Origin: Hedera helix
Taxonomy: Eukaryota; Streptophyta; Magnoliopsida; Apiales; Araliaceae
Reading direction: 5' to 3'
DNA length: 64,000 nucleotides
Assembly (NCBI GenBank): GCA_947179155.2
Contig: OX359275.1
Location: forward strand, 4,128,501-4,192,500
Positions 10,827-21,825 of this stretch are shown here, one piece after another (the stretch's first letter is position 1; the number at the start of each line of letters is the position of its first letter). Below the pieces are notes generated by a model. That model was not told the origin of the DNA and did no database searches. It worked only from the letters and a program-made list of their open reading frames with translations. The position numbers and the translations under genes were made by a program.

Positions 10827-12684
10827 GGGAAATGATCCATAGCAATCGTTTGCAATGGACAATATAATTGCAAATGCATCTTCAACTGTTGAAATAATGA
10901 TTTTAATGGATGAGATAGAGTCTCACCCGCTATCTAAGATAACAGGTAGGAAAAAAAAATCTCAGTCCACCCGTCATCTTAGTTGATGGGTGGAGTTTTG
11001 TTTTTTGTTTTTATTTTTTATTTTTTTATCTAAGTTTAACAAAATAAAAAAAATAAAAATTCCCACCCGTCATCTTAGTTGACAGGTGGAGTTTTGTTTT
11101 GTTTTTTTTAATATAAGTTTAACAAAAAAAAATCAAAAAAAAAAATTTCCCACCCGTCATCTTAGTTGACGGGTGGAGTGTTTAGTTTTTTTTTAAAATA
11201 ACTTTAACAAAAAAAAAATCAAAAAAAAAAAAATTCCCACCCGTCATCTTAGTTGACGGGTGGAGTGTTTAGTTTTTTTTTAATATAACTTTAACAAAAA
11301 AAAAAATCAAAAAAAAAAATTTCCCACCCGTCATCTTAGTTGACGGGTGGAGTGTCGAGTTTTTTTTTTTTTTTTTTAATATAAGTTTAACACAATAAAA
11401 AAAAAATTCCCACCCGTCATCTTAGTTGACAGGTGGAGTTGTGTTTTTTTTTTTTTTTAATATAAGTTTAACAAAACAAAAAAAAATTCTCACCCGTCAT
11501 CTTAGTTAATGGGTGAAGTGTTTAGTTTTTTTATTTTTTATTTTTTTTAATATAACTTTAACAAAAAAAGATATAAAAAAAAAAATCCCACATGTCATTT
11601 TAATTGACGGGTGGAGTGTTTAGTTTTTTTTTTTTTTTTTTAATATAACTTTAACAAACAAAAAAAATGAAAAAAAAAAATCCCACCTGTCATCTTAGTT
11701 GACGGGTGGAGTGTTGGAGGAAATTTTTTTTTATATAAACTTAATGTAAAAAAAAAAAAAAAAAATTCTCTACACTCGGCAACATAACTAACGGTTGAGA
11801 GAAAATTGTTTTTTTTTTTTTGTTTAAACGAAGTTTATTAAAAAAAAAAAAAAATCCTTCTCCACCCGCTACCTATGTTGCAGGGTGGAGAGAGATTTTT
11901 TTTTTTTTTTTACACTAAGTTTATAAAAATAAAAATAAAAAATCCTCCTCCATCCGCTACCTATGTTGCCTGGTGGAAAGAGAATTTTTTTTTTTACACT
12001 AAGTTTATAAAAAAAAAAAAAAAAATTCCTCCTCCCGTTAGCTATGTTGCCTGGTGGAGAGAATTTTTTTTTTTTTTTTTTTTAACACTAAGTTTATGAA
12101 AAATAAAAAAAAAATCTTCCAACACTCCACCCGTCAACTAAGATGACGGGTGGGAATTTTATTTTTTTTTTTTTTTTAGTTAAAGTTATATTAAAAAAAT
12201 AGTAAAAAAAAAAAAAACTAAACACTCCACCCGTCAGCTAAAACTAAGATGACGGGTGGGAAATTTTTTATTTTTTATTTTTTTTTTTGTTAAATTTATA
12301 TTAAAAAAATAATAATAAAAAAAAAAACTAAACACTCCACCCGTCAACTAAGATGACGGGCGGGAAATTTTTTTTTTTTGTTAAACTTATATTAAAAAAA
12401 ACGAAACGAAACAAAACTCCACCCGTCAACTAAGATGACGGGTGGGAATTTTATTTTTTTTTTATTTTTTTTTATTTTGTTAAACTTAGATAAAAAAAAA
12501 AACAAAAAACAAAACTCCACCCGTCAACTAAGATGACGGGTAGACTGAGATTTTTTTTTTTCCTACCCGTTATCTTAGATAACGGGTGGGACTCTATCTC
12601 ATCCATTAAAATCATTATTTCAACGGTTGAATATGCATTTGCTGAAATAGTGTCAATAGCAAACGCTTGCTATGGATCATTCCC
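10827..12684. mobile_element. 1.86-kb foldback element of tandem hairpin units, inserted in a (TA)n tract
   Basis: Terminal inverted repeats of about 120 bp start GGGAAATGATCCATAGCAAT on the left and, on the opposite strand at the right, GGGAATGATCCATAGCAAGC. Between them lie about 14 units of 90-105 bp. Each unit is a short hairpin (CCCACCCGTCA ... TGACGGGTGG) separated by T-runs and A-runs. Units on the left read CATCTTAGTTGACGGG and units on the right read the complement, so the whole element is one large inverted repeat with its centre near 11750-11870. Both ends abut TA repeats. The paralogous 5' LTR has only a (TA)n tract here (24750-24777). No coding capacity was seen. Confidence 0.88.
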
Positions 12685-13151
12685 ATATATATATATATAT
12701 ATATATACATATTGACCAACATTTTGACTTCCTATTAGGCTCCACTTTGGACTTAATAATTAATTATATTTAGCTCATCTATTTAATTTGGTTGGGCTCA
12801 ATTTAATTATTCTATTGGGCTAACATTAAATAACCTATGTTATATTTAATTAAATCAAGCATTGTGCTTGTTTAATTAATTACATGGACTAATGTTTAAT
12901 TAATTACGTGGACTACTTGGTAAATTAATTTGACCTAGTTTAATACCTCATTTGAATTTAAAATATAATCCAATTACACTTGTTTTAATTAATTATAACA
13001 CCTTGCTTTATTACTTTAAATAAATATACACATACCCAAGTATATTCATTCAATTATCTAATGCATAATTAATTAGTACAAATATTTTAATTCATTGCTA
13101 ATTATTTAATAAATATAATTACAATGTCTAATAAAATTCGTGGTCATTACA

Positions 13152-13170
13152 TTTTTCCCCCCCTATAAGA
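13152..13170 (-). other. Polypurine tract of the nested chromovirus
   Basis: The minus strand reads TATAGGGGGGG then AAAAA directly before the 3' LTR start TGTAATGACC, the expected plus-strand primer position. Confidence 0.9.
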
Positions 13171-13192
13171 ATTTCGTCCCCGAAATTACAAA

Positions 13193-15337
13193 TTAAAGCT
13201 ACCCAAAAAGATGTGGATAGTCATTCCTCATCTTTTCTTCGAGTTCTCACGTAGCTTCCTCAGCGTTGTGGTTCCTCCAAAGAATTTTGACAGAATGTAT
13301 AACCTTATTTCGTAGCTTTTGCTCTTTCCTATCTAACATCTGGACAGGAATTTCTTCATACGATAAGTCTTTCTCAACTTGTATTGGCTCATAAGATATG
13401 ACGTGCTTGTAATCAGGCTTGTATGGTCGCAACACTGACACGTGAAACACACTGTGAATATACTCCAGTTCATGAGGTAAAGCTACCTCGTACGCCACAT
13501 CACCCACTTTCTTCAATATTTTGAACGGTCCTATGAACCTCGGACTTAGCTTCTCTTTCTTTCCAAATCTGATCTTCCCTTTTTAGGGAGATACCTTCAT
13601 AAACACAAAAGTGCTTACTTCGAAATCTCGCTTCTGTCGATGTAGATCTGCATATTTCTTTTAACGGTCTTGAGTTGCTACTAGTCGAGCTCTTATTACT
13701 CTAATAATTTCTATAGTCTGTTGAACCCATTTCGGCCCCAATAGTCGACGTTCTTCCACCTCATCCCAACATAGAGGTGTTCTACATTTTCTCCCATATA
13801 AGGTTTCGTAAGGCGGCATGCCTATGCTCACATGATAACTATTATTATATACAAACTCAACTAATGGTCAACTGCCCTTGAAATCCATCATAAAGGCTCT
13901 GAGCATATCTTTCAATGTCTGAATTGTTCTCTCGCTTTGCCCAGCAGTCTGTGGATGATACATTGTACTCATTCTTAACTGTGTCCCCAATCTCTCCTGA
14001 AGACTCCTCCAAAACTTTGACGTGAAGCGCGGATCTCTGTCTGACACAATTGATACCGGCACTCCATGTCTCGAAACTATCTCCTTGATGTGCAGTTTAA
14101 CCAACTGATCCAAACTGAACTTAATCTTGATCGGCAAAAAGTGTGCTAATTTTGTTAGTCGATCCGCAATCACCCGTATAACATCGTATCCCTTCTGTGT
14201 TACTGAAAGCCCTACCACAAAATCTATCCTGAGATGCTCCTATTTTCACTCAGGAATTTCTAACGGCTGTAATAATCTACTTGGTCTCTGATGTTCGGCA
14301 TTTACCCTCTGACAAGTTAGGCATTGACTGACACATTCTGCAACCTCCCTCTTCATATTCGACCACCAAAAATGCTGACGCAGATCTTAATACATTTTCG
14401 TACTTCCCGAATGTATCAAGTATCTCGTACTGTAAGCTTCTTGCAAAATCTCCTCTCGTAATTCAGGCATTAACGGTACCCAAACACGATTTTCAAACCT
14501 TAGCAATCCTTTGCTATCTACTTTGTATTTGACCTCCTCCTCATCAGTCATCCTCTTTCTTATTCTGTCGAATTCTTCATCTTTGTCTTGAGCCTTTTTG
14601 ACCTTAGCTAACAAGGTTGGGCTTGCTTCCACTTTTATTGACTCCTATGGATTTTTCAACTCCAACTCCATCCGAGCCATTTCTTTCACCAGTTCCTCCT
14701 GTTCGATTAATACAAATAATTTCTCTCTGCTCTTTCTACTTAGAGCATTTGCTACTACATTGGTTTTACCGGGATGGTAAATATCGTCAATGAACACAAC
14801 TACAAATCTATCCAAGTACTGTTTGAATATTCTGTTCATCATGTCCATAAATGCGGCTAGCGCATTCGTTAGTCCAAACGACATCACCAGAAACTCATAA
14901 TGGCCGTAACGAGTTCTGAATGTCGTCTTGGGTACATCCTCCTTTCTAACTTTTAACTGATTATAAACAGTCCTTTAGTCAATCTTTGAAAAGTACTTCA
15001 TCCCTTTCAATTGATCAAAAAGATCATCAATTCGTGACAACGTGTACTTGTTTTTAATTGTTACTTTGTTCAACTCTCTATAATCCATACAAAGTCTCAT
15101 TGATCCATCATTTTTCTTTACAAACAGCACAGGTGCTCTCCATGGAGAAACACTAGGCTGAATGTACTTCCTATCCAATAACTCCTGCAATTGAACCATC
15201 AACTCTCTCATTTCTACCGGAATCATCCTATATGGTGGTGCCTTCGATATTGGTGCTGTCCCGGGTACTAAATCGATCATAAATTTTTTCTCCCTATCTG
15301 GCAAAAGACCTGACAATTCATTTGGAAAAACATCCAT
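13193..15337 (-). pseudogene. pol: pol of the nested chromovirus (RT, integrase, chromodomain), internally deleted
   Basis: RT begins near 15337. PSVSPWRAPVLFVKKNDGS and RLCMDYRELNK are the Ty3 RT fingers, and the catalytic box FVVVFIDDI is intact at about 14784-14812. Immediately after FIDDI, near 14780, the frame continues YHPGKTNVVANALSRKS. In relatives this motif lies some 280-300 residues further on, after RNase H, so the RT thumb and RNase H are deleted. Integrase follows: a histidine/cysteine zinc region around 14460-14320 (CVSQCLTCQ), then catalytic D (VIADRLTK), D (VSDRDPRFTS) and E (GQSERTIQTL) at 14218-13868. The LSPRFIGPF motif is near 13540 and a chromodomain lies at about 13340-13240. 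Stops interrupt RT (15-codon region near 14972), the integrase zinc region, the inter-domain region and the chromodomain Trp (TGG to TGA, 13244-13246). Confidence 0.92.
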
Positions 15338-15691
15338 AAACTCCTTAACTACCAGTATTTACTCCATATCAGGATTCACCATTTGTGTATCCACTATATG
15401 AACCAAATACCCTACACAACCTTTCTTCAACAGCTTCTTGGCCTGTATCATCGTCAAAGAAGAAGATTATCTTGACAACTTGCTGCCGTAAAATACGGCC
15501 TTAGACTTGTTTGGTGTCTTAAGGTGTATACACTTATTCTAACAATCAATTACCGCTCAGTGGTTAAACAACCAATCCATTCCAAGTATAACATCAAACT
15601 CCCCCAAACGTATCGGAATTAGATTCACTTTTAACTTCTGACTCCTGATTTCAGCACAACAATTTCTATGTATATACTCTATAGGAATCAC

Positions 15692-15883
15692 TTATTTATT
15701 TGCAATCTCTATATTCATTGGGTTCTCTAGTTTTTCTTTAAGCAATTCTAATCGTTTAGCGAAATTATAAGACATTAATGAACAGGTAGCACCTGAATCA
15801 AACAATAAATAAGCATTTATATCATTAATCGGAATAATACATGATACCACGTCTTTTAATTCCACGGCGTCTTGCACCGTCAT
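15692..15883 (-). pseudogene. Retroviral-type aspartic protease domain of the chromovirus
   Basis: The frame contains INAYLLFDSGATCSLMSYNF, with the DSGA active-site motif of retropepsin-like proteases (Ty3/Gypsy proteases use D-S/T-G-A). The upstream VSCIIPIND and downstream MNIEIANK segments fit the family. The frame closes at 15692. The linker to RT (15690-15338) contains at least two stop codons, so the polyprotein is broken. Confidence 0.85.
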
Positions 15884-15913
15884 ATTGAAAATCCTTGTTG
15901 TTGGTTCGTTCTG

Positions 15914-16114
15914 TTACATTAGGCCTCCAATGGTGAGTTTGTTGTTGTTTTCCTTAAATCCAGTATCTCCCCCGCTATTATTCCTTTTCGGACAATCCTT
16001 GAACTGATGGTCTACAGTTCTGCATGAGAAACAACCTTTCTTCTTTGGTGTGGGACAATTAAGAGCGATATGCCCTTCTTGCCCGTAGTTGTAAAATACA
16101 TTCCTCCCCTCCAT
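15914..16114 (-). pseudogene. gag: Gag zinc-knuckle region of the chromovirus
   Basis: Two CCHC knuckles are recognisable. The first is FYNYGQEGHIALNCP, where the two leading Cys have become Tyr-class residues. The second is CFSCRTVDHQFKDCP, with spacing C-x2-C-x4-H-x4-C intact. A frame break near 16175 separates it from the capsid part. In active elements this nucleocapsid binds the genomic RNA; here one knuckle is lost. Confidence 0.85.
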
Positions 16115-16174
16115 ACACTCCCCCGAGTGATTCTTCCCACACGTACTGCATTTATTTCCTTTCTTCGATTCACT

Positions 16175-16931
16175 TCATTGGGGTGTCCCCGAATTGCTGT
16201 TGTTGTTCCATTTGCGCTTGTTCGAGTTACTGCCCCCGCTGCTAGCTTCTCTGTTTCCCCCTTCGCTTCTTTTCTTGTTCCGTTCTTGATTGTGCTTATT
16301 TAGGGCTTCATTTTCTCCTTCTGCTATTATAGTTTTCTCCAATAAAGTTGCAAAGTTGGTAATCTGAAGAACAGCGACCTTAATGTAAACCCATGGCTTT
16401 AGTCCCTGCTCAAACCTCCTTGCTTGTCTTGCTTCAGTGTCCACCTGATGTGGAGCGAATCTTGCCAATTCATTGAACTTAGCAGCGTAATCAGAAACTG
16501 ATATGTTCCCCTGCTTAAGTTCCAGAAATTTGACTTCCATCCTGGCTTGTGTGTTTTCTGGAAAGTAGTTCTCTAAGAACACTTCTTTAAATCGCGTCCA
16601 TACGATAGTTCCTTCTCCTGCTCTACTCTTGTTCGTCTTCCACCAATAGTTCACCTCCCCCTTCATCATAAATGTAGTAAATAAGGTCATTTGCTCCTCC
16701 GCTACTCGAGCGACCTCTAATACATTTTCCATCTCCTCTATCCAGGTCTGTGCTTCTATAGGATCCGTTGTTCCTCAGAATTCAGGTGGCCCTATTAGTT
16801 TAAAGTCTTTAAAGTTTGCTACTGGAGCGGTAGGGTTTAGTGCTCCACCAGCATTCGTGTTACGTCCGTGGAATGCTACCATTAGCATTTCCACAAACTC
16901 TTGCACTGGGTTTGGCGGTACCCCTCCTACA
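16175..16931 (-). pseudogene. gag: Gag capsid region of the chromovirus, 3' of an inserted solo LTR
   Basis: Retrotrans_gag-type capsid. From about 16732 down, it has MTLFTTFMMKGEVNYWWKT, then VWTRFKEVFLENYFP, FLELKQGNISVSDYAAKFN and ARRFEQGLKPW, followed by a basic, Asn-rich tail. An in-frame TGA near 16775 (after LIGPPEF) separates it from its N-terminal part, which runs up to the solo LTR at 16937. Reading across the solo LTR, with one copy of its TTAAC duplication removed, keeps one frame (a Pro-rich segment on the 20425 side, NVGGVPPNP on the 16930 side). The insertion therefore struck inside gag. Confidence 0.88.
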
Positions 16932-18119
16932 TTAACTGTAACGCCCCCAAATCTAGGCCTATATAGCTTAATTTGAGACGCCATAAAATACACAATTTCT
17001 AATACAAACAATACATAGAACAGAAATACAGAACTCAATAATACACAACTAAGTCTTCACTATTATTGTCACACTATATACAATATGTGAAGACTACAAT
17101 AACTATCTCTCGGACCGTCACTCCATTCCCCTGCTAGACCCAACTATTCTCTCATTTTTCTGAAAAATAATGGAACAAAAGAAAGGGTGAGCTCAAATAG
17201 CCCAGTAAGAAAATACCATGACTAAGTTAATGACAAATAAATTATCATTAGCCTACAACAGTTGAGTTCTTAATTGAATATAATAGACAATAAGCTTTAT
17301 ATCAAGAACTGCAGTTAAATTCTTGAATAAAGTTCAGATCAATGATAGTAGCAGAATGAGCAATCCATTAGAAAATAATGTAGACTATGACGTCCACTCG
17401 CTTCTCTTTTTAAGAAAAATATCAACTTTTATTATCTGAAATACCACTGGTCATGATGATACAAATTCACAGTTTTTGGTCATAATCATGCGAGTCAACA
17501 GTTCATCTTTGCACTACGAGCCAAAGATATTCAATATATCACCAACGGTCATGATTATACCAGTATTCAGCCTTTGGTCATAATCATACCAAACAACAGT
17601 TCATCTTTGCACTACGGGCCAAAGATATTCAAAATATCACAAATGGTCATGATTATACCAGTATTCAGCCTTTGGTCATAATCATACCAAACAACAGTTC
17701 TTCTTTGCCCCCGGCTAAAGAGAACATTCACCATGTGTCCTAAAAGGCACAACAATTATATCGCATTTATCCTATCATTTGTGCCCCAGGCCACAGATAT
17801 TCACAACAACATAGTTCTTGATGATTAGAATAACAATAGTGATATAGATGATGAATCAGAAGAAACAATATGATCAATAAATATCAAAAATTTATAATCT
17901 TTCTTTGTGCAGATTCAAATAATGTCCAAATTGTCAACATGATGTGGACTCAAATTCAAGACTGATATTCAAGATTCACAGTTTAGAATAACGGTTAAGG
18001 TTCGATAAAAAGATTTATAAAAATAAGAAGGCTCAATTAAAATGATATTAGATGAAGCGCAAACTATTAAAGAATATATAATCATTTCAGGAAACTTTAC
18101 CAATAAGAGATAAATACGA

Positions 18120-18380
18120 AGAGTAATTCACTAAACATGCGGTAGTCCGAGTAGTCAGGTTATTCTCAGAAATTAATAAGGAATGAATATGAAAGGTTAT
18201 TCACCAAACATGCGGTAGTTCGCGTAGTCAGGTTATTCCCATAAATTAATAAGGAATGAATGCGAAAGGTTATTCACCAAACATGCGGTAGTTCACGTAG
18301 TCAAATTATTCCCACAAATGAATAAAAAGGTTATTCACCAAACATGCGGTAGTCCGCGTAGTCAAGTTATTCCCACAAAT
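18120..18380 (-). repeat. Four ~65-70-bp direct repeats in solo LTR
   Basis: Four copies of GGTTATTCACCAAACATGCG followed by GTAGTYCGCGTAGTCA, the counterparts (inverted) of the three copies at 8205-8400. Confidence 0.85.
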
Positions 18381-19199
18381 TAATACATAGAAATAAATGA
18401 CATATCTTACGAGTAAGGAAGAAACGATATTATTTTCGACAATCAAAGAATGATAATCCATTACCGTAGTAAGTTTGAATAATGAAAGATGAAAAAGATG
18501 GTATCCCTTACCTTGATATTATGAAACAAATTTATGGTCGAACAAATCCTTCCTTGTTTGTCTATGTAGCAGTAAAGAATCTGACTTTTGAGTCTTCTAG
18601 AGTTTTTAAAATCTGTTTATGTTTTTTTTAAAATAATTTTACTCTCGAAAAGATACACGGTATAGACTCAAGAATCACTCAATTTGAAGTTAATATGAAT
18701 GAGTTATGAATTTTCAAAACTAAGACTGAAAATAGTGATGAAAATCAGAATAGGTTATGATTTTTAGTATTTTAAGGCATGAAGATGATTTCATATGACT
18801 TTTCTTCCTTCTTTAAAGTTGTAGAGGACAAAATACTGAAGAGACAGGCTTTCAATTCGTCAAATTCTGACAAATAATGAATTTACTATAATTTTTCAAA
18901 GGAGTTGATGTACATAAGAAAATTTCACTCGGGAATTCAAAGAAGAATGCAAAAGATTTCAAAACCAGGAATGACTTAGAATATAAACATAACACTCTAA
19001 CTGATATTTACCAATTCATGAGGTAGCCTAGCATACATAGAGAGAAACTTACACTAAGAAATTTTTAGAAAGTGGAAGAAAATGTATATAAGAAAGTTAT
19101 GAAAAATTTCTTAAGTTAAGACCTCTATTTATAGCCAAAATCCAAGATTCCTTAATTTAATCCAAACCATTCCTTTTATTATCTTTAATATATACCATT

Positions 19200-19640
19200 T
19201 ATCTAATAAAATAACTAACAACTAACTTTATATATAAAACCGTTATCTTTATATATAAAACAACAAACTTTATATATAAAATAATTAACTTTATATAAAT
19301 CAATTAACTTTATATATAAAACAATTAACTTTATATATAAATCCATTATCTTTATATATCAAACAACAAACTTTATATATAAAATAATTAACTTTATATA
19401 AATCAATTAACTTTATATATAAAATAATTAACTTTATATATAAATCCATTATCTTTATATATCAAACAACAAACTTTATATATAAAATAATTAACTTTAT
19501 ATAAATTAATTAACTTTATATATAAAACAATTAACTTTATACATAAAATAATTAACTTTATATAAATCAATTAACTTTATATATAAAAATAAATAACTTT
19601 ATATAATTTATCATAATAAAAATAAATAACTTTATCAATT
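19200..19640. repeat. Tandem array of AACTTTATATATAAA units
   Basis: About 17 units of 22-30 bp (variants AATCAATTAACTTTATATAT and CATTATCTTTATATATCAAA), arranged in a higher-order pattern of roughly 105 bp, within the solo LTR. The related solo LTR at 6533-9599 lacks an array of this size, which explains its shorter length. Confidence 0.85.
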
Positions 19641-20828
19641 CAATTATTCAACAATAATTCACAATAATTCATTATTATTATGACTAATTATTATAAATGC
19701 AGTGTAGTTGGCTTTCTGAGTTAGATAAGCATATAAATTAACTAATAATATAATACAACAGTTTAATCAACATCATAAAAGAGATAACAAAAATGCTAAA
19801 AATAAATAAGAAAATAGCACGTTACTCTGTAATGACAATTATTAATTCAGTAATGTGAATTACTGTGCATATGCTACTGTGACAATTATCAGCTCAATAA
19901 TATAAATTATTATGCATGTGACAATTATTGGTTCAATAAAGTCAATATAGTACAATAGCCACTTTATCAATTCAATAATATGAAATACTGTGCAATACCG
20001 TGTACTACTGTGAAATATAGTGTGCTACTGTGCAATATTGTGTGTTACTATGTAATACCGTATATTACTATTCATTTACCACTGGGTATATTAACAGTTA
20101 AGAATGATAGTATCGTTGACCATTTTTATTTTAAAAGGTTAAAGTTGTTGTTTTCTATATCCGACAATAATTCGTTGTGGGGGGTCCACTAATGTTTGGT
20201 TCTTTCGGCGCCGTCGTACAAATTGAATATTCCCCGACAGAACGAATATTCCCCAACAAAACGAATATTCCCCAACAAAACGAATATTTTCCGACAAGAT
20301 AAAATTTGTATAAAATATTTTTAACTTAAACTTTTGTTAATTTATCCATTTACCGTTGTAGGAAAGAAAAAAAAAATGAGAAAAATTTAAATTGTATTTC
20401 ATAAAAGTCGGGGTTTTACATTAACCAACTCTTCCGGTGGTGGTGGGGGTAATGTTGACTTCTTCTTTGTGACGGCATTTTCTGTATAGAGAAAACTTAA
20501 ATCGTTAAAGTTATTTCATCTTTTTACTTCCGTTCTGTAGCTTAAGCAATTTAACTAAAGTACAATTAAGCATCTCGACACATATAAACATAAACAGATC
20601 TGCATTTATATTCATATGCTAAAATCATAGTGCATAGAACTTTTACATCATAAGCATACTGCTATAAATGCTATTATCCCTGAAACACTACAAAAGACGG
20701 GATCTAACCATAATCATATCCCACAACTTTCTAGAGTTGGGATTTACATCATACTAACCATCTGTCAAAACAAAAGTTGAGTTTCTACTGTATCTATTTA
20801 CATACAACATAAATAAAGAAAACTACTA

Positions 20829-21583
20829 CTAATGTATGTATATCCCTCGACGAACAACGTCATCGTACTCCTCATCCCCTATGGCCCTCACTAAGCTCCT
20901 GCTGATAGTGTGCCTAGACTGACCCTCCTCAACTGGGTAGTAGTTCACCTTACTCTGAAATCTGCTAAAGGAAGAACGATAGACATCTGTAAGCTTATCG
21001 ATCTTCACCTTCTTCTCACAGACCTCTTCCTCTAACTTTATCATCTGTCCGTGCGCTGCATCTCTCTGGGTCTTCATCTCTATCATATCCTCTATCACCT
21101 GCTGCCAATGGCCTCCTTCTCAGCCTGTGTTTGTTGAATCTTCAGCTCAACCTCTGTCAATCTAGCCTCCATATCTGCTATCTTCTCTTTTAGCTCCGTG
21201 TTCTCACCAGATAACTAAGAAGCTGCATCCTTATACTGATTCTCCGTATGCTGGTGAGTCAGATTCCGCTCCTCCAAGTGCTGAACCATCTCATTCAGCT
21301 CATCATTCCTCGTAGTTAGAGAGTCGATGATGTCACTGACAGTAGTGCACATACCATCAGCGTACTCATCTGGCTCCTCGTCCTCCGACTCCTCAGACTC
21401 GGTCTCATCATCACTATATGGCATCATCACTCCACCCCTAACAGTCTCCTCGCGATTTCCCTCCTCTGGATCAAACTCTGGATCCTCTATTGGTGTAACC
21501 ACTAGCGGCTGTGCAGTATCTATATGGATATCAGTGTAAACCACCTCCTCAACAGTATGACTCGTCTGTCCAATCTCAGGCAT
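20829..21583 (-). pseudogene. N-terminal leader protein of chromovirus gag region: acidic and coiled coil
   Basis: The ATG at 21583 (MPEIGQTSHTVEE) lies about 220 bp inside the primer site. The product has an acidic stretch (ETESEESEDEEPDEY) and then a long heptad-like coiled coil (IDSLTTRNDELNEMVQHLEE, then after frame breaks MIKLEEEVCEKKVKIDKL). A stop at about 21213 and a 1-nt shift near 21100 break it. The region between its end (20829) and the Pro-rich gag segment near 20470 has a CTATACAG-type acceptor at about 20487, so gag could have been expressed by splicing. The function of this leader is unknown; it may be part of Gag. Confidence 0.6.
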
Positions 21584-21805
21584 CCTATAATCACACAAAC
21601 AACACATGTTAATACAGAAATAAAATATATTCATTGATGAAATGAAATGATATTTTATCATGTATATCTCGACTCGATGGATTTCTTCAATCCACCTTCA
21701 AAAATACACAACATGATGAATCTCCCCAATTCATCTCCTAACGCACTCGATATGAGTTTAGTATTAAGGTTATAACTTAGGTTTCACAATCCTAACGTTT
21801 CTAAC

Positions 21806-21822
21806 CTACAGCTCTGATACCA
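21806..21822 (-). other. tRNA-iMet primer binding site of the nested chromovirus
   Basis: The minus strand reads TGGTATCAGAGCTGTAG, starting 3 bp inside the 5' LTR end (TCACA at 21826). It is complementary to the initiator methionine tRNA 3' end. Confidence 0.93.
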
Positions 21823-21825
21823 ACC

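Larger units (their letters stand above)
4405..13151 (-). repeat. 3' LTR of the nested chromovirus, split by two insertions
   Basis: Minus-strand ends are TGTAATGACC (13151) and GGGTCGTCACA (4405). After removal of the solo LTR (6533-9599 plus its duplication) and the foldback element (10827-12684), about 3.8 kb remains, somewhat longer than the 5' LTR. Most of the excess lies in the AT-rich tandem array at about 5590-6290, which has roughly twice as many units here. The LTR abuts the polypurine tract at 13152. Confidence 0.93.
16937..20420 (-). mobile_element. Solo LTR (3.48 kb) inserted in the gag gene of the chromovirus
   Basis: On the minus strand it starts TGTAAAACCCCGACTTTT (20420 downwards) and ends GGGGGCGTTACA (16937). 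It is flanked by the perfect duplication TTAAC (16932-16936 and 20421-20425). It is the same family as 6533-9599 in the opposite orientation, sharing the terminal sequence, the ATATTCG repeats (20210-20300), the 70-bp repeats (18120-18380) and the promoter-distal segment ending GCCTAGATTTGGGGGCG. There are no internal genes. Confidence 0.93.

Noticed and set aside
10930..12545. Regularly spaced palindromic repeats that resemble a CRISPR array
   Set aside because: The repeats are inverted between halves, the spacers are homopolymer A/T runs rather than unique sequence, and the DNA is plant nuclear. It is a foldback element.
14598..14780. Plus-strand frame across the integrase region
   Set aside because: Antisense shadow of the degenerate pol gene.
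16775..17038. 87-codon frame starting MSSVFLFYVLF
   Set aside because: Its start lies in the solo LTR and its end in the chromovirus gag. It is a chimera created by the insertion. Only the part below 16932 is gag.
1448..21822. Methionine tRNA-like segments as tRNA genes
   Set aside because: Only 16-17 nt match the tRNA 3' end and both lie next to LTR ends. They are primer binding sites; no cloverleaf is present.
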